A stretch of 39,834 nucleotides of DNA from DATLGB01 sp038258425 (lineage in GTDB: Bacteria; Actinomycetota; Thermoleophilia; Solirubrobacterales; Solirubrobacteraceae), in contig JBBSPV010000037.1 of the NCBI GenBank assembly GCA_038258425.1, positions 1 through 39,834 of the forward strand. The letters are read 5' to 3'. Each line of letters opens with the position of its first letter. Position 1 is the stretch's first letter. The notes under the pieces were generated by a model that saw nothing but the letters and a program-made list of their open reading frames with translations, had not been told where the DNA came from and searched no databases. Shown piece by piece: positions 6,869 to 15,904 of this stretch. The position numbers were made by a program, and so were the translations under genes.

Positions 6869-8055
6869 ACGACGTCGTCGTCATCGGCGGCGGCGTCATG
6901 GGGCTCTTCTGCGCGTACCACGCCTCCGCGCGCGGCGCGGCCGTCACCGTGCTCGAACGCGGCCGCATCGGGGACCCCATGACAGCCTCCTACGGACGCA
7001 CCCGCTCGTTCCGCTCGGACTACCTCGACGCCGAGTACGTGCGCCTGGCCCGGGAGGCGATCCGCGGCTGGGAGGCGTTCGAGGCGGCGACGCGCACCAG
7101 GGTGCTGATCCGCTCGGGCTGCCTGAACATCGCCGCACGCGCCGTCACCCCGGACCTCGCCGGCACCTACGCCGAGCGCAGCCGCCGGGTGCTCGACGAG
7201 CTCGGCGTCCCGCTGGAGTCCTTCGACGCGGCGGGCCTGCGCGCGCGCTTTCCGTACCTGCGCGCCGACGTCGGGCACCTGGAGGCCGACGCCGGCGTCG
7301 TCGACCTGCAGGCCGTGCGCCACGCGCTGCTGCGCGTGCTGGGCGACCGCGGTGTCGCGATCCGCGAAGGCGTCGAGACGACGGGGATCACCGACGGCCC
7401 CGACGGGGTGCGTGTGGCCACCGACGCCGGGACCGTCGCCGGGCGCTCGCTGGTGATCACCGCCGGGCACGGCTCCAACGACGTGCTGCGCCGCATCGAG
7501 GGGGTCGATCTGCAGGTGCCCATCACCCGCGACCGGCCGTCGGAGGCCAAGTACGTCGTGCCACCCGCCGCGGTGCGCGAGCGCTTCACCTCCGACGCGA
7601 TGCCGGTGATCGCCTACCTCGACACGGGCGTCTACTGCCACCCGATCGTGCCCGGCGTCGTCGAGGCGGTCAAGATCGGCTACTACCACCCGCCCGACCT
7701 GCCGCAGAGCCGCACCGGCGTCGACAGCGTCGCCGACTTCGTGCGGCGCTGCCTGCCCGGCCTGCGCGAGGCCGCCGTCAGCGACGTCACCGACGTCGAC
7801 GGCTGCGACTACGACCTCGTCGCCGACGACGACTTCGTGCTCGGTGCGGTGCCCGGCGCCCCGCACACCTCCCTCGGCGTCGGCTGGCGCGGCACGGGCT
7901 ACAAGTTCGCACCCTGGGTGGGGCAGGTGCTCGCCGAGCTGGCGCTGGAACGCCGGCCCGCCCATGATCTCGGCCGCTTCGCGCCGGAGCGCTTCACCCG
8001 ACCCCGGGAAAGGACCATCAGCCATGCACCGTCCGCTTCAGCAGCGTCTCGCTGA
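6865..8055 (+). CDS. FAD-dependent amine oxidase, monomeric sarcosine oxidase / SolA-like
   Basis: A 396-residue DAO-family flavoprotein. It opens with the Rossmann motif VVIGGGVMGLFCAYHASARG and an ERG acidic end. SYGRTRSFRSDYLDAEYVRL matches the HGxTRxxRxxY segment of monomeric sarcosine and N-methyltryptophan oxidases. C314 in DGCDYDLVADDDFVLG is in the place of the cysteine (Cys315 in MSOX) that carries covalent 8a-S-cysteinyl FAD. The C-terminal GVGWRGTGYKFAPWVGQVL is the conserved flavin-binding end. It would oxidise an N-methyl or secondary amine to formaldehyde or an imine plus H2O2. The GTG at 6865 overlaps the upstream stop, and the 3' end overlaps the BHMT-like gene by 32 bases. 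The exact amine is unknown. Confidence 0.87.
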   Translation: MNDVVVIGGGVMGLFCAYHASARGAAVTVLERGRIGDPMTASYGRTRSFRSDYLDAEYVRLAREAIRGWEAFEAATRTRVLIRSGCLNIAARAVTPDLAGTYAERSRRVLDELGVPLESFDAAGLRARFPYLRADVGHLEADAGVVDLQAVRHALLRVLGDRGVAIREGVETTGITDGPDGVRVATDAGTVAGRSLVITAGHGSNDVLRRIEGVDLQVPITRDRPSEAKYVVPPAAVRERFTSDAMPVIAYLDTGVYCHPIVPGVVEAVKIGYYHPPDLPQSRTGVDSVADFVRRCLPGLREAAVSDVTDVDGCDYDLVADDDFVLGAVPGAPHTSLGVGWRGTGYKFAPWVGQVLAELALERRPAHDLGRFAPERFTRPRERTISHAPSASAASR

Positions 8056-9052
8056 GGGCGTCGTCCTCGGCGCCGAGGGCTACGTCTTCGAGCTCGAGCG
8101 CCGCGGCTACGTCAAGGCCGGCCCCTACGTCCCGGAGGTCGTGCTCGACGAGCCGGACGCCCTGCGCCAGCTGCACCGCGAGTTCCTGCGCGCCGGCGCC
8201 GACGTGATGGTCGCGCTGACCTACTACGCGCACCGCGACAAGCTCGCCGACGTCGGGCGCGCGGGCGAGCTCGAGGCGATGAACCGCGCCGCGGTCCGGA
8301 TCGCCCGCGAGGTCGCCGCCGAGGGCGACGCGCTGGTCGCGGGCAACATCTGCAACACGTGGTCCTACGATCCCGCGGATCCGGCCGGGTCGGGCGCCGT
8401 GGTGCGCGCGCAGTACGAGGAGCAGCTCGGCTGGGCCAAGGACGAGGGCGTCGACTTCGTCATCGCCGAGACGAACGACTTCGTGGGCGAGGCGCTGATC
8501 GCCCTGGAGGTCTGCCAGGCGCTCGGCCTGCCGGCGATGGTGACGTTCGCCAGCGTCCAGCCGAGGGCGACCTACGACGGCTACGGCTACGCGGAGGCGT
8601 GCAGGGTGCTCGCCGACGCGGGCGCCGACATCGTCGGCCTGAACTGCTCGCGCGGCCCGCAGACGATGCTCCGGCTGCTGCGCGAGCTGCGCGCGGCGGT
8701 CGACGTGCCCCTCGCCGCTCAGCCCGTCCCCTACCGGACCACCGACGCGGTCCCGGCCTTCGAGTCGCTGACGGCCCCGGACGGCCGCCGGCTGTTTCCC
8801 CTGCAGCTGGAGTCGTGCCAGTGCACGCGCTTCGAGCTCGCCGACTTCGCGCGCGAGGCCAAGGCGCTCGGCGTCGACTACGTCGGCATCTGCTGCGGCG
8901 GCGGGCCGCATCACGTTCGCGCGATGGCCGAGGCGCTCGGGCGCGAGACGGCCGCCAGCCGCTACTCGCCGGCGCTCGAGCTGCACCCCGTGCTCGGGGA
9001 GCCCGCCGCGGGCCACGAGGTCATGGGCGACTGGGGCGCCACGGTCGCGTGA
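8024..9052 (+). CDS. Betaine-homocysteine S-methyltransferase-like protein (zinc-dependent)
   Basis: A 342-residue Zn-dependent homocysteine methyltransferase. Its similarity to animal BHMT is clear in ERRGYVKAGPYVPE, RQLHREFLRAGADVM, EGDALVAG and GVDYVGICCGGGPHHVRA. Zinc-binding Cys residues are present: C208 (GLNCSRGP), C290 and C291 (ICCGGG). The invariant Glu of the active site is kept (DFVIAET). However, compared with human BHMT as remembered, the residues that cradle betaine differ: Asp26 becomes Ala, Trp44 becomes Tyr and Tyr160 becomes Thr, so another methyl donor is likely. The ATG at 8024 follows a GGAAAGGA sequence and lies inside the end of the oxidase gene. It is the last gene of the LacI-controlled operon and converges on the UDP-glucose pyrophosphorylase gene with 14 bases between. 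Confidence 0.88.
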   Translation: MHRPLQQRLAEGVVLGAEGYVFELERRGYVKAGPYVPEVVLDEPDALRQLHREFLRAGADVMVALTYYAHRDKLADVGRAGELEAMNRAAVRIAREVAAEGDALVAGNICNTWSYDPADPAGSGAVVRAQYEEQLGWAKDEGVDFVIAETNDFVGEALIALEVCQALGLPAMVTFASVQPRATYDGYGYAEACRVLADAGADIVGLNCSRGPQTMLRLLRELRAAVDVPLAAQPVPYRTTDAVPAFESLTAPDGRRLFPLQLESCQCTRFELADFAREAKALGVDYVGICCGGGPHHVRAMAEALGRETAASRYSPALELHPVLGEPAAGHEVMGDWGATVA

Positions 9053-9066
9053 CGGGCCGGCCGCGG

Positions 9067-10440
9067 TCAGCCCTCCAGCACCTCGCCGTCGGCGACCTCG
9101 CGCGGGCCCTGCACGACGACGGAGCCGCGCACGACGACGTCGCGGCCGAACGTCACGTCGCCCTCGACGGTCAGCGCCTGCGCGCCCACGAGTGACGGCG
9201 CCCCGGCCGGGAAGCGCTCGTCGAAGTCGCGGATGAGCTTGTAGGCGTCGTCGAGCTCGACGAGCGGGGCGACGCCCTCGCGCGACGCGTCGAGCACGAG
9301 CCGGCCGTCGTCGGCGAGCGTGTAGGCGTCCGAGCGCAGGACGAGCAGGTCGCTCGTGGCCTTGACCGCCACGAAGCGCTCGCGCGGCACCCGCAGCGCC
9401 GTGGCGCCCTCGAAGACGCCGAGCGCCGAGCCCATCGCCGTCTCGATCTGGATGACCTCGGGCGAGGCCTTGTCCCCCGGGTCGACGGTCTTGGCGTTGA
9501 CGATCATCGGCAGGCCGAGGACGTCCCCGCGCTCCTCGAGCACCCGGGCGAGCGCCTCGAGGTCGACCCACAGGTTGTTCGTGTTGAAGAAGCGGTGGCG
9601 CTCCGTGTCCTGGAACGCGTCGACGTCGTCGTCCGGCGTCTGGGCGATCTCGCGCAGCACCAGGCCGCCGCCCTCGGCGCGGCGCGCGAGGTGGCCGCCC
9701 TTGCGGTCGGCAGTGGTCCGGTCGGCCGCCTCCATCGCGAACGGCGCGCCCGAGCCCGCGAACCAGGCGAGGATGCGGGGTTCGAAGGTCGCGCCGAGGT
9801 TGTCGACGTTGGAGACGAACGCGTAGCGGTAACCCTCGTCGAGCAGCCGCTCGAGCACGCCGGAGCTCTGCAGCGCCGTGTAGAGATCGCCGTGGCCGGG
9901 TGGGCACCACTCCAGCGCCGGGTCGGCCGGCCACTCCACCGGCGTCAGGTCCTCCGCGAGGAGCTTGGGCTCGCGGTTCTGCACGAAGTCGAGCGGGAGG
10001 TCGGCCTCGAGGTCGTCGTAGTCCCCGAGCGCGTCCAGCGACGCGTCGCGCGTGGCGAAGGAGTGCATGAGCAGCAGCGGCAGCCGGGCGCCCGTGGCCT
10101 CGCGCAGGGCGAGTACCTGGCGCGCGGTGACGTCGAGGAACGTCTTGCCGTCGGAGACCTCGAGCAGCGACTTCGGCCCCGTCATCCCCATGCTCGTCCC
10201 GAGGCCGCCGTTGAGCTTGACGACGACCGCCCGGTCGAGCAGGTCACGGTCGACCGCCTCGTCCGGCAGGTCGTCGAAGTCGTCGAGGGAGTCCACCGGC
10301 TCGAGCTCAGTCTCCGGCATGAGCCCCGTCTCCCCGGCCTCGAGCTGGCGGTAGTAGGACTCGAAGGTCGCGACCGCGGCGTCCGCGAGCCCCTCCCGCC
10401 GCATCTTGTCCAGACTCCGCCGCAGGCCGTCCTCGCTCAT
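9067..10440 (-). CDS. UTP-glucose-1-phosphate uridylyltransferase, eukaryotic (UDPGP) type
   Basis: A 457-residue enzyme making UDP-glucose from UTP and glucose 1-phosphate. The nucleotide-binding loop KLNGGLGTSMGMTGPKS is at residues 75-91. Further family marks are FVQNREPKLL, the GHGDLYTAL loop, FVSNVDNLGATFEP (metal-binding Asp), HRFFNTNNLWVDL and an ETAMGSALGVFEGATALRVP segment before a short left-handed beta-helix C-terminus (VEGDVTFGRDVVVRGSVVV). This is the plant/animal UDPGP fold, not bacterial GalU. The ATG at 10440 is preferred over a TTG three codons upstream. UDP-glucose made here would feed the UDP-glucose dehydrogenase at 23556-24863. It lies directly behind the SAHH paralogue on the same strand, separated by a small hairpin. 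Confidence 0.92.
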   Translation of the reverse strand: MSEDGLRRSLDKMRREGLADAAVATFESYYRQLEAGETGLMPETELEPVDSLDDFDDLPDEAVDRDLLDRAVVVKLNGGLGTSMGMTGPKSLLEVSDGKTFLDVTARQVLALREATGARLPLLLMHSFATRDASLDALGDYDDLEADLPLDFVQNREPKLLAEDLTPVEWPADPALEWCPPGHGDLYTALQSSGVLERLLDEGYRYAFVSNVDNLGATFEPRILAWFAGSGAPFAMEAADRTTADRKGGHLARRAEGGGLVLREIAQTPDDDVDAFQDTERHRFFNTNNLWVDLEALARVLEERGDVLGLPMIVNAKTVDPGDKASPEVIQIETAMGSALGVFEGATALRVPRERFVAVKATSDLLVLRSDAYTLADDGRLVLDASREGVAPLVELDDAYKLIRDFDERFPAGAPSLVGAQALTVEGDVTFGRDVVVRGSVVVQGPREVADGEVLEG

Positions 10441-10450
10441 GCTCGGCAAC

Positions 10451-10475
10451 CCTAGGGGTGCGTTTCACCCCCAGG
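10451..10475 (-). terminator. Intercistronic hairpin at the end of the SAHH paralogue
   Basis: GGGGTG (10455-10460) pairs with CACCCC (10466-10471), extended by CCT/AGG outside a one-base mismatch (10451-10453 with 10473-10475). It covers the SAHH-paralogue stop codon. It could be a weak terminator or an mRNA-processing stem before the pyrophosphorylase gene. Confidence 0.35.
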
Positions 10476-11631
10476 ACGTCCGGTACGCCCGTTGGTCGTC
10501 CGTCATGGCGTCGACCGAGACGCCGAGCGCCCGGAGCTTCAGGCGCGCGACCTCGGCGTCGACGTCGGCCGGCACGGGATGCACGCGCGCGTCGAGCTCG
10601 CCCGCCGCGCGCACGAGGTGCTCGACCGCCAGGGCCTGCAGGGCGAAGGACATGTCCATCGTCTCGGGCGGATGCCCCTGGCCGGCGGCGAGGTTGACCA
10701 CCCGCCCGGCGGCCAGGAGGTTCAGCCGCCGGTCGCCGAGATCGAACTGCTCGACGAGGGGCAGCACCTCCTGCGCCCCGCCGACGGCCGCAGCGCGCAG
10801 GTCGGCGAGCGAGATCTCGACGTCGAAGTGGCCCGCGTTGGCCAGGACGGCGCCGTCCTTCATGCGCGCGAAGTGCTCCGCGCGCAGCACGTCGCGCGAG
10901 CCGGTGACGGTCACGAAGACGTCCCCCACGGCCGCCGCGCCGAGCGCCGGCATGACGCCGAAGCCGGCCATGCGCGCCTCGAGGGCGCGCACCGGGTCGA
11001 CCTCGCAGACGACGACCTGGGCGCCGGCGCCGCGGGCGCGGTCGGCGATCCCGCGGCCGGTGAGCCCGTAGCCGAGCACGACGAGCGTCTTGCCCGCCAG
11101 CAGGAGGTTCGTCGCGCGCAGGATCCCGTCCAGCGTCGACTGGCCCGTGCCGTAGTGGTCGTTGAAGAGCCGCTCCGTGCGGGCCTCGTTGACGGCGATC
11201 ACCGGGCACGCGAGTCGGCCCTCGGCTTCCAGCCGCCGGACGCGCACGAGGCCGGTGGTCGTCTCCTCCGTCCCGCCCAGCAGGCCGTCCGTACGGCCCG
11301 CGGCGTGGAGGAAGCCGATGAGGTCGGCGCCATCGTCGAGCGTCACGTCCGGGCGCTCGGCCACCGTGGCGGCGACCTGCCCGGCCGCCTCGTCGGCGTC
11401 CTCCCCACGGCGGGCGTGGACGCTGACGCCCGGGGCGGCGAGCGCGGTCACCACGTCGTCCTGGGTGGAGAGCGGGTTGGCGGCGCACAGCGCGACCTCG
11501 GCGCCGCCGGCGGCGAGCGTGCGCACGAGGTTGGCCGTCTCGGCCGTCACGTGCAGGCACGCTGCGACGCGGACGCCCTCCAGCGGCCGCTCGGCGCCGA
11601 AGCGCTCCGCGAGGGAGCGCAGAACGGGCAT
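10465..11631 (-). CDS. S-adenosylhomocysteinase-like protein, archaeal/Thermotoga branch, catalytic Lys and Asp replaced
   Basis: A 388-residue SAHH homologue of the short branch (no 40-residue bacterial insert; ends DDQRAYRTSWG instead of HYRY). NAD-binding VLGYGLTGRG is at 186-195, the substrate His is kept (CLHVT, H27), the Asp pair DDGADL is at 99-104 and TEETTTG at 121-127. However, the loop that normally reads T-K-x-x-F-D-N reads TERLFND: the catalytic Lys (Lys186 in mammalian SAHH) is E153, and the following Asp-Asn is N157-D158. Normal hydrolysis of SAH is therefore doubtful. The ATG at 11631 is the only standard start in frame, yet family-like residues (ARIAWADGQ) continue upstream without a start codon. 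It lies 55 bases behind ahcY in the same operon. Confidence 0.85.
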   Translation of the reverse strand: MPVLRSLAERFGAERPLEGVRVAACLHVTAETANLVRTLAAGGAEVALCAANPLSTQDDVVTALAAPGVSVHARRGEDADEAAGQVAATVAERPDVTLDDGADLIGFLHAAGRTDGLLGGTEETTTGLVRVRRLEAEGRLACPVIAVNEARTERLFNDHYGTGQSTLDGILRATNLLLAGKTLVVLGYGLTGRGIADRARGAGAQVVVCEVDPVRALEARMAGFGVMPALGAAAVGDVFVTVTGSRDVLRAEHFARMKDGAVLANAGHFDVEISLADLRAAAVGGAQEVLPLVEQFDLGDRRLNLLAAGRVVNLAAGQGHPPETMDMSFALQALAVEHLVRAAGELDARVHPVPADVDAEVARLKLRALGVSVDAMTDDQRAYRTSWG

Positions 11632-11686
11632 CTGCCCGTCGGCCCAGGCGATGCGGGCCTCGCCCGCATCGCCCTGGCCCCGGCGG

Positions 11687-13150
<1,464 letters not shown>

Positions 13151-13158
13151 GGACTCTC

Positions 13159-13542
13159 CTAGGCGGCGGTGGTCGCGTGCTCGGCCGCGAGCTGCAGCAG
13201 CCGTTCGTGCTTGGCCTGCTCCCAGCGCAGCCAGTCGCTGGCGGGAACGTCGGCGGGACGCTCGGGCTCGGCCTCCAGCCACCCGTCCGTCGCGGCGCGC
13301 AGGCGCGGTTCCTCGCGCAGGCGCAGGGCGAAGGCCAGGTCCGAGAGGCCCACGCCGTGCTCGTCGAGCAGCTCGCGCAGGGTGCGCAGCCGCTGGAGCT
13401 CGGCGGGTCCGTAGAGGCGGTAGCCGGCGGTGGAGCGCTGGGGCTCGATGAGTCCCACGCGCTCGACGTAGCGCAGCATGCGCGAGGACCATCCGGTCGT
13501 CGCTGCCGCCTCGTGGATGGTCAGGGCGTCCATCTCCGGCAC
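13159..13542 (-). CDS. MerR family transcriptional regulator, first gene of the ahcY operon
   Basis: A 127-residue MerR-type protein. The winged HTH is at residues 5-70: LTIHEAAATTGWSSRMLRYV, ERVGLIEPQRSTAGYRLYGP, AELQRLRTLRELLDEHGVGL. A short helix and tail follow, with no Cys-based metal site. The GTG at 13542 is used; an ATG three codons in (13533) is possible. Its stop codon (TAG) forms part of the AGGAGA ribosome site of ahcY, so the two genes are co-transcribed. A 26-bp dyad 10 bases upstream of the start is the likely binding site. The effector could be a methionine-cycle metabolite, but that is inference from position only. Confidence 0.88.
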   Translation of the reverse strand: MPEMDALTIHEAAATTGWSSRMLRYVERVGLIEPQRSTAGYRLYGPAELQRLRTLRELLDEHGVGLSDLAFALRLREEPRLRAATDGWLEAEPERPADVPASDWLRWEQAKHERLLQLAAEHATTAA

Positions 13543-13552
13543 AGCCTAGCGA

Positions 13553-13578
13553 AACCTTGACACAGTTGTGTCAGGGTT
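13553..13578. promoter_or_regulatory. 26-bp dyad, probable MerR operator of the ahcY operon
   Basis: The core TGACACA-GT-TGTGTCA (13558-13573) is perfect. The arms extend outward to AACC and GGTT with one mismatch, so 11 of 12 pairs match around a 2-base centre. It lies just upstream of the MerR start, overlapping where a -35 box would be, as MerR-family sites do. Confidence 0.7.
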
Positions 13579-13873
13579 GGCGCGGCACGCGCCGCATGGC
13601 GGGAGCCTCGGCGGCGGACGGGGGCCCCGGCGGCGGACGGGCGAGCCCCGCGCGCGCCCGGACCCACCCGGCGGCGGCGGACGGTGGCGCCTCCGGCGCT
13701 CCGCGGTCCACGAGGCTGACCACGTCGCCCCGAACGTCACGTGGGGTGACCGGCGCACCGCATCGGATCGCCGGCCGCGCCGCGTCGGCCGCCGAGCGGG
13801 GTGGTGCGGACGGTGAACCCGCGCACCGGCGCGTCGGGTCGCGCCGCGCGGACGTTGGTCGTAGGGTCCGGGC
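13579..13873. other. Intergenic region without a supported gene
   Basis: About 295 bases lie between the MerR dyad and the ThDP-enzyme gene. It holds three scattered copies of a GGCGGCGGACGG motif (about 13610, 13629 and 13673). No open frame in it resembles a known protein, and no clear promoter boxes were recognised. Confidence 0.5.
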
Positions 13874-15460
13874 ATGGCCACCGGGGCCGAGCTCATCGTC
13901 GCCGAGCTGCGCAGGGCGGAGGTCGAGCTCGTCTTCGGGCTTCCGGGGGTGCACAACCTCGCGCTGTGGGAGGCGTTGCGGGAGTCCGGCGTCCGCCTCG
14001 TCGGCGTCCGCCACGAGCAGGCGGCGGCCTACGCGGCCGACGGCTACGCGCGGGCGACGGGCCGGCTCGGCGTCGCGCTGACCACGACCGGGCCGGGCGC
14101 GGCGAACACCCTCGCCGCGGTCGGCGAGGCCTGGGCGTCGCGCTCCCCGGTCCTCGTCATCGCCACGGACATCCCCACCACGCTTCGGCGCCGCGGCGTC
14201 TACCGCGGCGTGCTGCACGAGACGGAGGACCAGGCCGCGATGTTCGCGCCGGTGGTCAAGGCCGCCTTCCGCGAGCCGGAGCAGATCGGCGAGGCGATCG
14301 CCGCCGCCACGGCCGTGCCGCAGCGGCCCGTGTACCTCGAGGTGCCGACCGACCTGCTCCGGGCACCGGCGGGCGAGGGCTCGCCGGCCCCCGACGTCAT
14401 CGCCCCGGCCCTGCGGCACGCCGGCCCCGCCGGAGGGGCCGACGGTGAGGCGGCGCGGGCGGTGCAGCGCGCCGAGCGACCGCTCGTGTGGGTCGGCGGG
14501 GGCGCCCGGGACCGCGGCGACGAGGTCGTGGAGCTCGCCGAGCGCCTCGGCGCGCCGGTGATCGAGACCTACGGCGCGCGGGGCGTCATGCCGCTCGGCC
14601 ACGCGCTGCGCGTCGGCTTCCCGCCGCACGTGCCGGCGGTCGGACGGCTGTGGGACGGGGCGGATCTCGTGGTCAGCGTCGGATCCGACCTGGACGGGAT
14701 GAACACCCAGAACTGGGCCATGCCGCAACCGTCCCGGCTGATCGCCGTCAACCCCGATCCGGAGGATGCGGCCAAGAACTACGAGGTCGAGCTGGTGGTC
14801 GAGCGGTGTGGCGAGGTGCGGGGCGAGGGCGAGCCGTGGGCGAACCTGGGCGCCGTGCGCGCCGAGGCCTGCCGGGAGCTGGACGCCGACGGCCTGGGCT
14901 TCCTCGACGCCCTCGCCCACGCGCTCCCGGCGGACGCGATCGTCGTGTGCGACATGTGCATCCCCGGCTACTGGGTCGGGGGCTTCCGGTCCTTCGCCGG
15001 CCCGCGCCGGCTCCTGTATCCCGTCGGCTGGGGGACGCTCGGGTTCGGGTTCCCGGCCGCGGTCGGGGCCGCGCTCGCCGGCCACGACGCGCCGACGGTG
15101 GCACTGTGCGGCGACGGCGGATTCCTGTTCGCCTGCGGCGAGCTCGCCACCGTCGCCCAGGAGCGGATCCCGCTGACCACGGTGATCGTCGACGACGGCG
15201 GTTACGGGATGCTGCGCTTCGACCAGGACGAGGCGGGGGTCGAGCGCTTCGGCGTCGACCTCCAGACGCCGGACTTCGCGGCGCTGGCCCAGGCCTTCGG
15301 TGTGCGCGCCGAGACCGTCCACGACCTGGGCGACGGCCTGGGCGAGGCCCTCGCCGAGCACGTCGCCGATCCGGCGCCGAGCGTGCTCGTCGTCGAGGCG
15401 GAGGCGCTCGTGCCCCCGCCGACGACCTCGCCGCAGTGGTACCGCCGGAGCCCGCGCTAG
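13874..15460 (+). CDS. Thiamine-diphosphate-dependent enzyme, acetolactate-synthase-like
   Basis: A 528-residue three-domain ThDP enzyme of the IlvB/benzoylformate-decarboxylase superfamily. The N-terminal Pyr domain has FGLPGVHNLALWEAL and the catalytic Glu at E48 in RHEQAAAYAADGYAR. A central Rossmann-like domain follows (PLVWVGGGARDRG, GAPVIETYGARG). The C-terminal PP domain has GDGGFLFACGELATVAQ at 413 onward and VIVDDGGYGML, where DD replaces the usual NN of the GDG-x-NN metal motif. It is unlikely to be the biosynthetic acetolactate synthase, because no small subunit is adjacent; a 2-oxoacid decarboxylase or ligase is possible. Its end overlaps the convergent cupin gene by 4 bases. The ATG at 13874 is the obvious start. 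Confidence 0.85.
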   Translation: MATGAELIVAELRRAEVELVFGLPGVHNLALWEALRESGVRLVGVRHEQAAAYAADGYARATGRLGVALTTTGPGAANTLAAVGEAWASRSPVLVIATDIPTTLRRRGVYRGVLHETEDQAAMFAPVVKAAFREPEQIGEAIAAATAVPQRPVYLEVPTDLLRAPAGEGSPAPDVIAPALRHAGPAGGADGEAARAVQRAERPLVWVGGGARDRGDEVVELAERLGAPVIETYGARGVMPLGHALRVGFPPHVPAVGRLWDGADLVVSVGSDLDGMNTQNWAMPQPSRLIAVNPDPEDAAKNYEVELVVERCGEVRGEGEPWANLGAVRAEACRELDADGLGFLDALAHALPADAIVVCDMCIPGYWVGGFRSFAGPRRLLYPVGWGTLGFGFPAAVGAALAGHDAPTVALCGDGGFLFACGELATVAQERIPLTTVIVDDGGYGMLRFDQDEAGVERFGVDLQTPDFAALAQAFGVRAETVHDLGDGLGEALAEHVADPAPSVLVVEAEALVPPPTTSPQWYRRSPR

Positions 15461-15837
15461 GCGATCCAGGCCGGCACGCCACGGTCCGTGCCGTCCGGCA
15501 GCAGCGCCCGCCCGCCGGACCGGCCGGCCACGAGGGCCGCGAAGCCGTCCGCGGCGTCCGCCATGACCCGACGTGGCACACCGGCCGGCAGTACGACGGT
15601 GTCGCCGGTGCGTATCCGGCGGGCACCGTCCTCGAGATCGAACGTCGCCGCCCCGGCGACTGCGGTCCAGACCTGCTCCACGTCGAAGCGGTGCGCCGGC
15701 CCCTGCGCGCCCGGCGCCATCTCCACGCGCCAGACCGCGAGCGAGCGACTGGCGCCGAGCGTCGGGGAGGCGAGCGTGTGCATCACGGCGTTGGGCGTCT
15801 CGGTCCGGCGGACGTCGGCTTGCGAGACGACAGGCAT
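15457..15837 (-). CDS. Small cupin-domain protein
   Basis: A 126-residue single-domain cupin. VWRVEMAPGAQGPAHRFDVE is the first cupin motif, with a single His and a Glu placed for metal binding. It is followed by QVWTAVAGAATFDLEDGARR and a second motif, RTGDTVVLPAGVPRRVMADA, in which the usual late His is replaced (GVPRRV). Such proteins may be small isomerases, dioxygenases or sensors; function here is unknown. It is divergent from a MarR gene with a shared 67-base control region carrying a GACAAT/ATTGTC dyad, so it is the probable MarR target. It converges with and slightly overlaps the ThDP-enzyme gene. Confidence 0.75.
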   Translation of the reverse strand: MPVVSQADVRRTETPNAVMHTLASPTLGASRSLAVWRVEMAPGAQGPAHRFDVEQVWTAVAGAATFDLEDGARRIRTGDTVVLPAGVPRRVMADAADGFAALVAGRSGGRALLPDGTDRGVPAWIA

Positions 15838-15855
15838 GGCGGTTCTCCGTTGATA

Positions 15856-15870
15856 GACAATGAGATTGTC
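15856..15870. promoter_or_regulatory. MarR-type operator between the cupin and MarR genes
   Basis: GACAAT-GAG-ATTGTC is a perfect 6-3-6 inverted repeat in the divergent gap. The preceding ATAGACAA (15853-15860) recurs at 15874-15881, giving a possible second half-site. AT-rich dyads of this kind are typical MarR targets. Confidence 0.65.
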
Positions 15871-15897
15871 GATATAGACAACCAGGTTAACTACTAT
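15867..15897 (+). promoter_or_regulatory. Candidate promoter of the MarR gene (leaderless)
   Basis: TTGTCG (15867-15872) and TACTAT (15892-15897) have a 19-base spacer. The -10 box puts transcription start at about 15904-15905, which is the GTG start itself, so the mRNA is probably leaderless. The -35 box overlaps the operator dyad. Confidence 0.4.
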
Positions 15898-15904
15898 CGG
15901 TCAA

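Noticed and set aside
13610..13684. GGCGGCGGACGG repeats as a tandem array
   Set aside because: Three copies at uneven spacing in GGC-rich DNA; not a regular array and no CRISPR-like spacers.
13543..13700. SAH riboswitch ahead of the ahcY operon
   Set aside because: No conserved riboswitch core was recognised; the strong element there is a DNA dyad typical of MerR binding.
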